From Mesotoga sp. BH458_6_3_2_1 (GTDB lineage: Bacteria; Thermotogota; Thermotogae; Petrotogales; Kosmotogaceae): 64,000 nt of DNA. Each line of letters opens with the position of its first letter. Positions within the stretch are counted from its first letter, which is position 1. The notes under the pieces are model-generated. The model had not been told where the DNA came from. It did no database searches and saw only the letters and a list, made by a program, of their open reading frames with translations. Both the position numbers and the translations under genes were made by a program. Where the stretch lies: the NCBI RefSeq assembly GCF_003664995.1, contig NZ_JFHL01000018.1:1-64000 (forward strand), written 5' to 3'. Positions 34,480 through 42,815 of this stretch are shown here, one piece after another.

Positions 34480-35064
34480 TTGAAGCTCTGGCTTCCTTTT
34501 CTTATTGTTCTTACAGCATTTCTGGCGATATCATACATTTGGGGATTCAATTTCTTCAGAAGCCCAGATCAAGTCTTTCTGCAATATGAGAAGGCGATGC
34601 TGGATTATGCTACTCAGATTCGTCTTCAACAACAGGCCGGTTCACGGGTCGGTCTTAGCGGTCACGAAATCGCTCTTCTCAGAGAGATGGCAATTGTCGA
34701 GCTTGAGGGAGATATGAAGAACCTAATTCTAGATTTTCGGAGAGATTGGTCGGTAATGCAGCGCCATTACATCCAGTATGCGCGCCTTTCCAATAACTGG
34801 TTTGAAAATGGGCTGTCTGGTTCGATATATACTCAAGATGATCCGGAGTACAGTGAATATCTTGAACAGTACGAGCTACAGGATGACCCTGAGAGTTACT
34901 GTGTGATATTCATTCCAAAATCGTCTGATCAAAGCGTTTTTAGCGAGTTCAGAGGAGCACGAATATACTTTCTACAGAGAACAATATGGGGTTACAAGAT
35001 CGAATGGGGCAGATCTTTGATAGATTTGATTCTCGGTATGGATATTTCATCTGTATCAGTGTGA
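34480..35064 (+). CDS. Membrane-anchored protein of unknown function
   Basis: A 194-residue protein. The first 25 residues form one hydrophobic segment (LWLPFLIVLTAFLAISYIW) and serve as signal or anchor; the rest is soluble and helical, then beta-rich near the end (CVIFIPKSS, IYFLQRTIWGYKIEWG). The start is TTG at 34480 with a weak GGGTGGTG ahead. No family recognised. Its neighbour downstream is also of unknown function. Confidence 0.6.
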   Translation: MKLWLPFLIVLTAFLAISYIWGFNFFRSPDQVFLQYEKAMLDYATQIRLQQQAGSRVGLSGHEIALLREMAIVELEGDMKNLILDFRRDWSVMQRHYIQYARLSNNWFENGLSGSIYTQDDPEYSEYLEQYELQDDPESYCVIFIPKSSDQSVFSEFRGARIYFLQRTIWGYKIEWGRSLIDLILGMDISSVSV

Positions 35065-35265
35065 AATGTAGTAGTCTTTCAAGTTAGACTTTTGACTGCA
35101 TAGAAGATGTTTTGATATGAGTAACCGTTTGTAGCTATATAATCTCTTTGATGACGATAGTCATCGCTCTGAGCACTTTTCAAACAGGAGTTCTCGTTTT
35201 TTATGTGGAGTTTTCTGGTATCCTTTTATTGAAAGTATTTCATTCAGTTGTTGCCGGAGGAAATG

Positions 35266-36564
35266 ATGTTATTGAAAAGAGTGAGTGAAAGAAGAAGGGA
35301 AAAGAAGATATCAAAGACAGAAGGAAGAATTTCGAAATCTCAGAATGACAAAGAAAAGGAAAGACTTCTGAAAGAACTGGGTCACCTAAAAGAAGAAAAC
35401 GGGGATTTCGGTGGTGCCATAAGGGCAATAATAGAGAGACTCAAGATTTCCACGAGTAACGAGACGTTTGAAGAACTAATCGATATTTGTGGAAAGGCAG
35501 ATGACTCAATAAGGCGTGCTTTTTCAAAGGAAATTGCTCGATTTGCAGGAGAATTCGATGATTACCATTGGAAAAGAATGGTTTTGGAGTATTCAAGCGA
35601 GGATTCTAACCCGGCTATAGATTTGGTTCTAGACTGCTACAGAGCGTCTCATAGATTGATCTTCGCGCGAGCAGCCCTCGAGAAGATTGAAGAAGCCCTT
35701 ATAGGTGAAAGTGGAGAAGCGCTCTCTAAAATGAAAGAGATCTATGTGACGGTAATTACTGAGGCAGGTGAGATCTCAAGGGAAGATCAATTGGATCTTC
35801 TTCTAAGAGCTATTCACTTTACCCGCTCGACGATCGGTGACGAGATGATGTACCTGGATTTTGCAATCAAGTATATAATCCTTTCTTCAGTGGAGAGAGA
35901 TTCAGCCGAAGTTGTCAGCGATCTGGTTGAGAGAATTGACAGATATATCGTTCTTTTTGTAGGAAAAGAGGAGTTGTTGCTGGACAAACTGGATGCCATC
36001 TTGCCGAAGATTCAAGAGGTTGAAGGAAGAAGACTTCTGCTTAAGAAAATGAGGGATATCGCCCGGCTGGTTTCCGACAAGAGATATGAGAAGTACGCAG
36101 ATAGTTCCGACGAGGCCAATGATATTGAGGCGTTGAAGAAGAACTGTACCTCGTCCGAATTGAAGGCTAAGACAAAGGATGCAAACAAGGCGGATCTTCA
36201 AATCCTAGTAGGAGATTACGAAAGACTTATCGAAGCCCTTCAATCACCCGAAGAGAAGCTCGTTTACATAAGGAAATTGGGAACTCTGTTCAGGGACCGT
36301 CTCGAAGAGTACTACAGAGCGCTTGATGTCTTTGAAGAAGGGTTGAAGTTGAAGAGCGATGACATATCTCTTTGGCTTGTGAAGGGAATGACTCTGGAGA
36401 AGATTGCAAGAAACGAGAGTGATCCCGATAAAGCGTCGATCTTCTGGAAAAAGGCATATGATCACTATCATACAATTGCAGAGACTTTCGAAGAGCAAGA
36501 GGTGAAGCTTACCGCTATTGAGAAATGTGCGATGATACATGCGGAAAGATTGACCGGCGTTTAG
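35266..36564 (+). CDS. Cytosolic helical-repeat protein of unknown function
   Basis: About 432 residues, very rich in Glu, Lys and Arg. It is helical throughout; the last 110 residues show a TPR-like rhythm (YYRALDVFEEGLKLKSDDIS). There is no signal peptide. The likely start is ATG at 35266 (or 35263), just after CCGGAGGAA; the longest frame begins with TTG at 35248. A small hairpin GATGAC-GATA-GTCATC lies about 95 bases upstream. No family recognised. Confidence 0.6.
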   Translation: MLLKRVSERRREKKISKTEGRISKSQNDKEKERLLKELGHLKEENGDFGGAIRAIIERLKISTSNETFEELIDICGKADDSIRRAFSKEIARFAGEFDDYHWKRMVLEYSSEDSNPAIDLVLDCYRASHRLIFARAALEKIEEALIGESGEALSKMKEIYVTVITEAGEISREDQLDLLLRAIHFTRSTIGDEMMYLDFAIKYIILSSVERDSAEVVSDLVERIDRYIVLFVGKEELLLDKLDAILPKIQEVEGRRLLLKKMRDIARLVSDKRYEKYADSSDEANDIEALKKNCTSSELKAKTKDANKADLQILVGDYERLIEALQSPEEKLVYIRKLGTLFRDRLEEYYRALDVFEEGLKLKSDDISLWLVKGMTLEKIARNESDPDKASIFWKKAYDHYHTIAETFEEQEVKLTAIEKCAMIHAERLTGV

Positions 36565-36773
36565 GTTAATAGTAACTCTACCGGTCGTCATGTTTCGGGG
36601 GGCGACTTTAGATTCTCCGAAAGAGTAGTTGTGCTCAACGGTTAAGAAAGGGAATGGGAAGAATCAAATCTTTTGTCTTCACTGCATAGGATGCTCCGGT
36701 CGTTATAATGGACATGTATGAAGAAAGTGAGGTGCAATACAGCAGTAGATAAGCGCAAATGGGAACCAGCAAC

Positions 36774-37345
36774 TCTCATTCGAGGAGCTGTTTCTTCTGA
36801 GGCTGATGTGAGGGAAGTTGCGCACTTTTTGTGAGGAAGTCAGGTCAATCATCATTTTGATTAACAATGCCGCCATCGGTTGGACCGAACGCTTCTTGAA
36901 AGGGTATCGATGACTGGGAAAAAGTAATTGACGTCAATCTTACCGCTCATAGTTGATTATTAGATGTTGTGTTCCTTATCTTTTGGCTTCTGAACGCTCT
37001 AGCATATTTTACAGTGCCCCGACAAGAGTGTTAGCCGAAGAATGATTTACGAAACCAAATTGGGCTTCAAAGGGTGGCCTTTTAGTCTTAAAGCATTCAT
37101 CGTCAGTTAGTTTGTGACCAAGGATAAGGTCAGATGCCGTGAGTCCTTGCTGGATTGATGTCTCATTTCATGACAATAGGTCAGTATTAAGATTTTCCGG
37201 GTTAAGGGATAACGTGCACAATCAGCATGCTCAAGATAGGAAGATGCGGCAGAAATCGATCTCATTCAAAATGGTGATTAAGCCTCTTTTGTCGCAGGTG
37301 AGAATTTTGCCATGGCTGGACCAGAAAGATGACTTATGCTGAATA
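36774..37345 (+). pseudogene. Decayed short-chain dehydrogenase/reductase (SDR)
   Basis: Reading across three frames recovers the SDR pattern in order: VSSEADVREVAHF (beta3-alpha region, 36780s), ILINNAAIGWTERF (the NNAG motif, 36855), DDWEKVIDVNLTAH (36910), TRVLAEE..NWASKGGLLVL (37020-37090, the YxxxK region with the catalytic Tyr lost), AVSPCWIDVS (37135) and FVAGENFAMAG (near 37290). Stops and frameshifts separate the parts, and the N-terminal Rossmann part is missing. It fills the whole gap between its neighbours, so it is a degraded gene, not spacer. Confidence 0.75.
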
Positions 37346-37358
37346 GGAGTGGATTGGC

Positions 37359-39056
37359 TTGAGCAAAAGACTGGATGGAAGAAAGGTCAAGTCTCTCATT
37401 GAAATGCTCTCAGGGTATCATAGGATGAGGGGAAGTAAGGACTACAGCGAATCAATGTATTCCCTGAAGGGCTACCTTCTTCGCGCCGGATTTCCGAAGG
37501 AGAGATTTCATGTATTCGAGTATCCTGCCGACGGAGTTACCAAAACGGGAAACATTCTTTCTACACTAGCTTGGGAACCAGTATATGGAGAACTCTGGCT
37601 GGAAGCGCCCGAAAGGGTTTTCGTAACTTCCACGGCGGTGACGAAAGTCTCCCTTGTTTCTGGAAGTGGAAGCAGTGATGGTTGGGAAACGTTACCTCTT
37701 GCAATATATAATGGCAAGGGTAACTACTCGGGGAAAGCAGTTCTTGCCAACGATGATCCAGTGAAGGTCTTTCAAAATGCGGTGGTCGAGGGCGGAGCGA
37801 GATGTCTTGTGTTGTGCCATATGAGAAAGGCCTTTGAGGAAATTGGCCGCAGTTTGAACGATTTGCCTCAAATGACCAATTACTTGACAATTCCTTATGA
37901 CAGGAAGTCTGCCGATCTAAATGCTGTAGCCTTTTCCGTCACCAAGGAAAAGTTCGACATACTCCTTAATCACGCGAAAAACGGGAATGCGGCTGTAGGA
38001 TGTAGAGTCGAAACTAAGATGACTGAAGGTAATTTTGAGGTACTCCAGATAGATGCTACCGGTTTCAAAGAAGGTCCGGACGTGCTGATAACCGCTCATT
38101 TGTGTCATCCTTCGCCTGGGGCTGATGATAATGCAAGTGGCGCGGCTCTTGCCACGGAAATAGCAAGAATTCTTAATGATGAGAAATTCCCTTTTTCTGT
38201 GAAGATTGCTCTTGTTCCCGAGTATCTGGGTAGTGTTCCCTACGCGCTTCAGCTTAAGGAAGAGAACAGGCTTCCAATGTATACAATAAATCTCGACATG
38301 GTTGGTGCCGATCAGGATAAGACCGGTTCGACTTTTATCCTTTCTGAAGTACCGCCCTATCTTCCGCAGAGATGGGGGCGAATCCTTGAACTCAATATCA
38401 AAAAACTATTACCTTCAAACTCAGGATATCCACTGAAGAGATTCGGAGAGATCCCCTTCATGGCAGGATCCGATCACTGTGCCTTCACTACTCTTGGAAT
38501 ACCTTCTCCGTTCATGGGTCATCTTCCTGATAGATTTTATCACTCCGATTTTGATACACCCCAGATGATGGATGAAGCAGAACTTGAATGGGTAGGACTA
38601 TCGGCTCTCAATACTCTGGATCAGTTAGTCAAGCCGGATCCTGATTTGCTTCTAGAAGTTAAGGGAAAGATGATTGGTGAGCTTTATCGTATTCTGAAAA
38701 TGGTAGCCGGCAGAGAGGGAAGTGACGATTTATTCGATCTTCTAATCTCGAATTACGAGGGGGAGGTACTGAGAAGGAGCTTCAACGATTCAGGCAATTT
38801 GCCTTCGTTGAGTCCGCTGGAGCCTGCTTTTGAAAGTTCTCTAGGTCTTGAATGGATCAAGACGTTTCCTCAGAATCTCAAAGATGAACTTGGGATAGAT
38901 TTCGCAAGTATCGCAGACTTCACTGTAGGGGGTGCTGCTGTAATTGGAGGAAGAGAGGCAGTTGAGCTCCTCGCCAGTATACATTATAGAGTCGAAATAG
39001 AGAAAGTGAGAGTGCTTACTGGCTGGATGATAGAGAGAGGGTTATTGAGATCATGA
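37359..39056 (+). CDS. M28-like aminopeptidase with C-terminal winged helix (DUF4910-type)
   Basis: A 565-residue protein. The zinc-binding part reads TAHLCHPSPGADDNASGAA (His, Asp), EYLGSVPYA, NLDMVGADQ and GSDHCAFTTLGIPS, in the order of M28 peptidases of the DUF4910/aminopeptidase-like group. The last 60 residues (FTVGGAAVIGGREAVELL to GLLRS) look like a winged-helix. There is no signal peptide. The start is TTG at 37359 with AGGAG about nine bases before. The next gene starts inside its stop codon (ATGA), so the two are coupled. Confidence 0.82.
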   Translation: MSKRLDGRKVKSLIEMLSGYHRMRGSKDYSESMYSLKGYLLRAGFPKERFHVFEYPADGVTKTGNILSTLAWEPVYGELWLEAPERVFVTSTAVTKVSLVSGSGSSDGWETLPLAIYNGKGNYSGKAVLANDDPVKVFQNAVVEGGARCLVLCHMRKAFEEIGRSLNDLPQMTNYLTIPYDRKSADLNAVAFSVTKEKFDILLNHAKNGNAAVGCRVETKMTEGNFEVLQIDATGFKEGPDVLITAHLCHPSPGADDNASGAALATEIARILNDEKFPFSVKIALVPEYLGSVPYALQLKEENRLPMYTINLDMVGADQDKTGSTFILSEVPPYLPQRWGRILELNIKKLLPSNSGYPLKRFGEIPFMAGSDHCAFTTLGIPSPFMGHLPDRFYHSDFDTPQMMDEAELEWVGLSALNTLDQLVKPDPDLLLEVKGKMIGELYRILKMVAGREGSDDLFDLLISNYEGEVLRRSFNDSGNLPSLSPLEPAFESSLGLEWIKTFPQNLKDELGIDFASIADFTVGGAAVIGGREAVELLASIHYRVEIEKVRVLTGWMIERGLLRS

Positions 39057-39748
39057 GCTTGAGGCGAATATGCCTAATACTCCTCCTTTTGTCAATTACA
39101 GCGTTTTCTTCCGCGAAATTTGAGCTCAAGGTTGAAAGCGGTGTTTCAATGCCATGGAACGGCTCTCTTGAAATAGGAGGTTCGGAAAGCACAGAGCTTC
39201 TTGAGAGAAATAGCTTCCGTGCATACTTTGTGCCGACTGTGGGATATAGGTTTTCTCAAGAACATTTGATTGAGTTCAGCCTATCTCACTTCACTGTAAA
39301 CAGCTCGTTTGAAGCAACAGGCACGGAAGTTCCCTTTAGATATGAATCTGCGTTCAGGCAGGATGCTATTTCACTTACTTACCGTTACATTCTGCCTGAC
39401 CTGGATCGTTTCTCTCTTCAACTGGGTGTTCAGGGAAGGCTATCATTTAAGCGGATCACTCTTTCGGGTTCAAGAGAATACGATCACAAGCTGACGGATT
39501 TCTCTTTTGGGCCCGCGGCCGATATTAACCTTAAGATGAACGATCGGGTCTTCGTCGGTCTGGAGATATCGACGGGACTTGGAAAAGGGAATGGATTCGT
39601 TGATATTTTCGCAGGACTTCACTTCGTAGGTCCGTTCTACTACATTAGAGTTGGTTCCAGATACTGGTCTGTCACGAATTCTTTCGACAAAAATCGACTG
39701 TCTCTTTCTTTTGTAAATTTTGGTGCTCAGTTTAGCTCCAGCTTTTAG
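39053..39748 (+). CDS. Exported beta-barrel-like envelope protein
   Basis: A 231-residue protein with signal peptide MSLRRICLILLLLSITAFSS and alternating hydrophobic strands, for example YRFSQEHLIEFSLSHF and FYYIRVGSRYWS, ending with a C-terminal Phe (FSSSF). That is the pattern of outer-membrane barrels, and Thermotogota have an outer sheath (toga). Its ATG overlaps the peptidase stop. Its stop codon overlaps that of xpt on the other strand (39745-39748). Family not recognised. Confidence 0.68.
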   Translation: MSLRRICLILLLLSITAFSSAKFELKVESGVSMPWNGSLEIGGSESTELLERNSFRAYFVPTVGYRFSQEHLIEFSLSHFTVNSSFEATGTEVPFRYESAFRQDAISLTYRYILPDLDRFSLQLGVQGRLSFKRITLSGSREYDHKLTDFSFGPAADINLKMNDRVFVGLEISTGLGKGNGFVDIFAGLHFVGPFYYIRVGSRYWSVTNSFDKNRLSLSFVNFGAQFSSSF

Positions 39749-40350
39749 ATTTCATTTTCCACAAAGGAAAGCGGGTCGAGTGAAGAGATCTTGACTATTC
39801 CAAGAATCGGAACGCCGAACTTTTCAAGTAATGACCGACCCTCTTCAAAGGTCTTTTCAATTAGTGCTGCAAAGCCTACAAGAGAAGCTCCTGTCTTGTT
39901 CGAAAGTCTTGCCAGAGCCTCTATTGTTTTACCGCTTGCAAGAAAGTCATCAACAATGATTACTCTGTCCTCACTTCCCAGATAATCCAGAGAGATGTTC
40001 AGTTCGACGATCCCGCCTTTAGTGTGTGAAGGGGCGGATTCGCTCAAATATCTTTGCATTGTTATCGGTCTCCTTTTTCTCGCGAATACCAGCTGAGCTC
40101 CCAGGCTGATGGCAGCCATTAAGGCGGGAGCAATTCCCGAACTCTCAGCAGTCAAAACCTTTGTCACTCCGCAGCTTCCGAAATAGTCGGCAATCAATTC
40201 ACCTGCGCTCTTCATAAGCAGAGGGTCAATCTGATGATTCAAAAAGGAATCCACCTTTAGTATACCGTTATCCATAACTGTACCTCTGTTCTTAACGGCT
40301 TCTTCGAGGGAGGAGAGAATCTCTTTTCTGGAAAGAATTAGTTCACCCAT
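39745..40350 (-). CDS. xpt: Xanthine phosphoribosyltransferase
   Basis: A 201-residue type I phosphoribosyltransferase. The stretch LKVDSFLNHQIDPLLM is a signature of Xpt, followed by AESSGIAPALMAA, and the PRPP-binding loop VIIVDDFLASGKT. It converts xanthine and PRPP to XMP in purine salvage. The ATG at 40350 follows CTGGAGGTTGATCA. No purine riboswitch is evident upstream. It is convergent with the envelope protein gene, overlapping stops by three bases. Confidence 0.92.
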   Translation of the reverse strand: MGELILSRKEILSSLEEAVKNRGTVMDNGILKVDSFLNHQIDPLLMKSAGELIADYFGSCGVTKVLTAESSGIAPALMAAISLGAQLVFARKRRPITMQRYLSESAPSHTKGGIVELNISLDYLGSEDRVIIVDDFLASGKTIEALARLSNKTGASLVGFAALIEKTFEEGRSLLEKFGVPILGIVKISSLDPLSFVENEI

Positions 40351-40621
40351 TGATCAACCTCCAGCAACTATATGGTACTATGATCAACTATTTCTATATC
40401 CGTTTCTTGAAGATGAAATTCCTTTTGTGTAAGATATATTCAGTTGACAATCAGAAAAGAGTGGCCAACGTTGGAAGGTTCTGGAAACTGAAGAAAACAT
40501 GGGATCTCATTTCCGATACTTCAGGAAACAGTGGCGGTGAGACATTTGTTTGTTAAGGTTTTCACAGCCGTACAATGAAATGTATAATAGAGCGTGCAGA
40601 ATTAATGTAGGAGGTGGTCTA

Positions 40622-41143
40622 GTGAAGAGGAAGATAGCGGTAATACTGATTTCGTTCTTGATCGTTGCCACAGCTTCTTTTGGAAGTTACTTCAATGCCA
40701 ACAACGTTGGAGGCTCAGTAATCTATTTTCCATTCCTTTTCGGAATGTTCTCAGTGAATGGGTACTACAGAATGGGTTTCGAAGTCTTCAATGCTTCTCG
40801 AACCGGGAATTTGAGTTTCACTCCTACTATGCTATACGTTGGTCCTACTCTCTCATATTCCGGTGCGCTCGGACAGATCTCCGGTCTAGAAGCGGGACTT
40901 GATGCTCGAATCCTTACAGGGGTTGAGAATCTCTCCTTTAACCTGTTTGGCAGAAGATTCATGCTTGCGCTTGGGTTGAGAGGGCAGGCCATGTACTCTT
41001 TCTTCAAGCCAACCGAGAAATTCAAGACGAGGCTCTCTCCGGAGATTAGCTTCATTGATGTAACCAGGATGACAGATAGGTTTAAGTTTTCCTTGTTCTT
41101 CTGGCCAATTCCAGTACTTCTTGGATTCGATATGTATTTCTAA
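40622..41143 (+). CDS. Exported barrel-like protein
   Basis: A 173-residue protein starting at GTG 40622 after TAGGAGGTGGTCTA. The signal peptide is KRKIAVILISFLIVATASFG; what follows is rich in aromatic and alternating hydrophobic residues (SVNGYYRMGFEVFN, FKFSLFFWPIPVLLGFDMYF) and ends with Phe, as outer-membrane barrels do. The longer frame from 40550 would remove the signal peptide from the N-terminus. A TATAAT box lies at about 40580. Family not recognised. Confidence 0.68.
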   Translation: MKRKIAVILISFLIVATASFGSYFNANNVGGSVIYFPFLFGMFSVNGYYRMGFEVFNASRTGNLSFTPTMLYVGPTLSYSGALGQISGLEAGLDARILTGVENLSFNLFGRRFMLALGLRGQAMYSFFKPTEKFKTRLSPEISFIDVTRMTDRFKFSLFFWPIPVLLGFDMYF

Positions 41144-41146
41144 AGG

Positions 41147-41170
41147 AAAAGCCCCGTTAAGGGGGCTTTT
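41147..41170. terminator. Bidirectional terminator between barrel protein and desulforedoxin
   Basis: Stem AAAAGCCCC (41147-41155) with GGGGCTTTT (41162-41170). The stem ends in A/T runs so works for both convergent genes. Confidence 0.85.
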
Positions 41171-41171
41171 C

Positions 41172-41297
41172 TTATTTTTGTACGAGCTTCATAGGCTCAC
41201 CACAGCAGACCAACTCTCCGCCGCCTGCTTCCTTAACTTCAACCACATTTCCACATATCTCACATCTGTAAACCTCACCAATGTTCTTAACCTTCAT
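41172..41297 (-). CDS. Desulforedoxin-like iron protein, 41 residues
   Basis: A small frame reading [20 protein letters not shown], then [17 protein letters not shown]. Cys12-x2-Cys15 and the adjacent Cys31-Cys32 are the four ligands of desulforedoxin (the N-terminal domain of desulfoferrodoxin). It binds one iron and carries electrons, often in oxygen or superoxide defence. The ATG at 41297 follows AAGGAGAGTGGAATC. It is a stand-alone domain, with no superoxide reductase domain attached or nearby. Short enough to be overlooked by automatic callers. Confidence 0.9.
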   Translation of the reverse strand: MKVKNIGEVYRCEICGNVVEVKEAGGGELVCCGEPMKLVQK

Positions 41298-41370
41298 GAT
41301 TCCACTCTCCTTTTTTGAAATGAAAACCTTGTTGTCTAATCCACAGTCAAATCACTTGGAGGTGCAGACA

Positions 41371-41805
41371 ATGGAAAGAGTATTTTTCGCAGTTCTTTTC
41401 ACCTTGTTTATTGTAGCCGCTGCAAACGCGCTTTATCAGCAGCCTCAAGCCACTTTCACTAACAACATGCAAAACGGAACCCTTGTCTATGGTGATAGTG
41501 CAATGCTAAGCTGGGACATCGTTGTCAGGAATAACAATGTTGCACTGAGCAACATTGATATATGGATTTCTAACAAAGATTCTGGGGCAAGAGTCGGTCT
41601 AAAATCATCTCCGTTCATTGAACCTGTCAGCTACAATCTCTACCTTGGGACATCTCCGACTCCTCAACTTTACGGGACAACGAGTTCAAATAGCTTCTTC
41701 ATTGATAGGCTCTCACCTGACACAGTCTATTACTGGCAGATCGTGGCAATTGACAGCACAGGAAATAAATATCATGGTCCTATATGGTATTTTGAAACGA
41801 GATGA
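41371..41805 (+). CDS. Small exported protein with fibronectin-III-like fold
   Basis: A 144-residue protein starting at ATG 41371 after TTGGAGGTGCAGACA. The signal peptide ends near AAANA. The rest is beta-rich; LSPDTVYYWQIVAIDSTGN followed by GPIWYFET is the typical strand F-G part of a fibronectin type III domain. It is a single such domain, probably in the cell envelope; ligand unknown. The stop codon directly abuts the stop codon of the convergent dehydrogenase. Confidence 0.72.
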   Translation: MERVFFAVLFTLFIVAAANALYQQPQATFTNNMQNGTLVYGDSAMLSWDIVVRNNNVALSNIDIWISNKDSGARVGLKSSPFIEPVSYNLYLGTSPTPQLYGTTSSNSFFIDRLSPDTVYYWQIVAIDSTGNKYHGPIWYFETR

Positions 41806-42759
41806 TCATACCACTGGGTTTGGAGGTTCCTTTCCTTCGAGAACAGCGGCCACATTTCGTCCTACCATTATTGCCATCTCAGTTCTTGCTTCCTTCGTGG
41901 CAGATCCAATATGCGGAAGAAGAACTACGTTGCCGAGATCAATCAACTCCTGAGGTACTTCAGGTTCCTCTTCGTAAACATCAAGACCTGCAGCGGCTAA
42001 TCTGCCACTCCTGAGAGACTCTATCAGAGCAGCCTCATTTACAATAGGTCCCCTTGCCGTATTTATCAGAACAGCTCCGGTTTTTATCATAGAGAGTCTC
42101 TTTTCGTTTAACAAGTGATATGTCTCTCTTGTCAGTGGGACATGAAGAGATATGAAATCAGAGCTTCTTAGCAACTCTTCAAGGCTTAAGTACCTTACGT
42201 TAAACTTCTCTTCCTCACTCGGCAGCAGTGGTTTCCTGTTGCAATATGCAATATTCATTCCAAATGCCTTTGCTCTTTCTGCAACCGCCTTTCCGATTCT
42301 TCCGAGGCCAATTATTCCCAAAGTCTTTCCAGAAAGAGAGGGACCGGTGAACAAATCCGGTTTCCACCCAACAAATCTGTGTTCTCTGACAAACCTGTCA
42401 GCTTCCACAATTCTTCTGCTGACGGCCAGCATTAATGACAACGTCAAGTCCGCCGTGGCATCGGTGAGTACTTCAGGTGTGTTCGTTACTCGTATTCCTC
42501 TCTTACGGGCTTCGTCGATGTCGATGTTGTTGTATCCGACAGCGTAATTTGCTATTACCTTAAGTTTTGGAAGTGATTCGAAAACCTCAGCGTCAATCTT
42601 ATCTGATAGCAACGTCACAAGTCCTGCCGCATCTTTAGCTTTCTGAATAATCTCCTCTTTTTGAAGGAACCTATCCTCCGTGTTCACTTCAACATCGAAC
42701 CTCTTTAGTAGAAGCATACCTTCATCAGGGATCTTGTAAGTGAAGAAGATTTTGTCCAT
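41806..42759 (-). CDS. D-2-hydroxyacid dehydrogenase, glyoxylate reductase-like
   Basis: A 317-residue NAD(P)-dependent enzyme. LGIIGLGRIGKAVA is the nucleotide-binding motif; NTARGPIVN holds the catalytic Arg region, LDVYEEEP the Glu, and LLPHIGSAT the catalytic His. The whole sequence looks like archaeal and Thermotogal glyoxylate/hydroxypyruvate reductases rather than serine-pathway SerA, as it lacks an ACT domain. The ATG follows GTAGGAGGTGCTTA. It lies 56 bases after clpC with no terminator between, so it may be read with the stress cluster. Confidence 0.88.
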   Translation of the reverse strand: MDKIFFTYKIPDEGMLLLKRFDVEVNTEDRFLQKEEIIQKAKDAAGLVTLLSDKIDAEVFESLPKLKVIANYAVGYNNIDIDEARKRGIRVTNTPEVLTDATADLTLSLMLAVSRRIVEADRFVREHRFVGWKPDLFTGPSLSGKTLGIIGLGRIGKAVAERAKAFGMNIAYCNRKPLLPSEEEKFNVRYLSLEELLRSSDFISLHVPLTRETYHLLNEKRLSMIKTGAVLINTARGPIVNEAALIESLRSGRLAAAGLDVYEEEPEVPQELIDLGNVVLLPHIGSATKEARTEMAIMVGRNVAAVLEGKEPPNPVV

Positions 42760-42815
42760 TAAGCACCTCCTACGAAAATGATAACATCATTGCCGACAAC
42801 GAGGATCGGAAGAAG

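Noticed and set aside
40351-40621. Purine riboswitch for xpt
   Set aside because: No pairing pattern or conserved core of a purine aptamer was seen in the leader, which is short and AT-rich.
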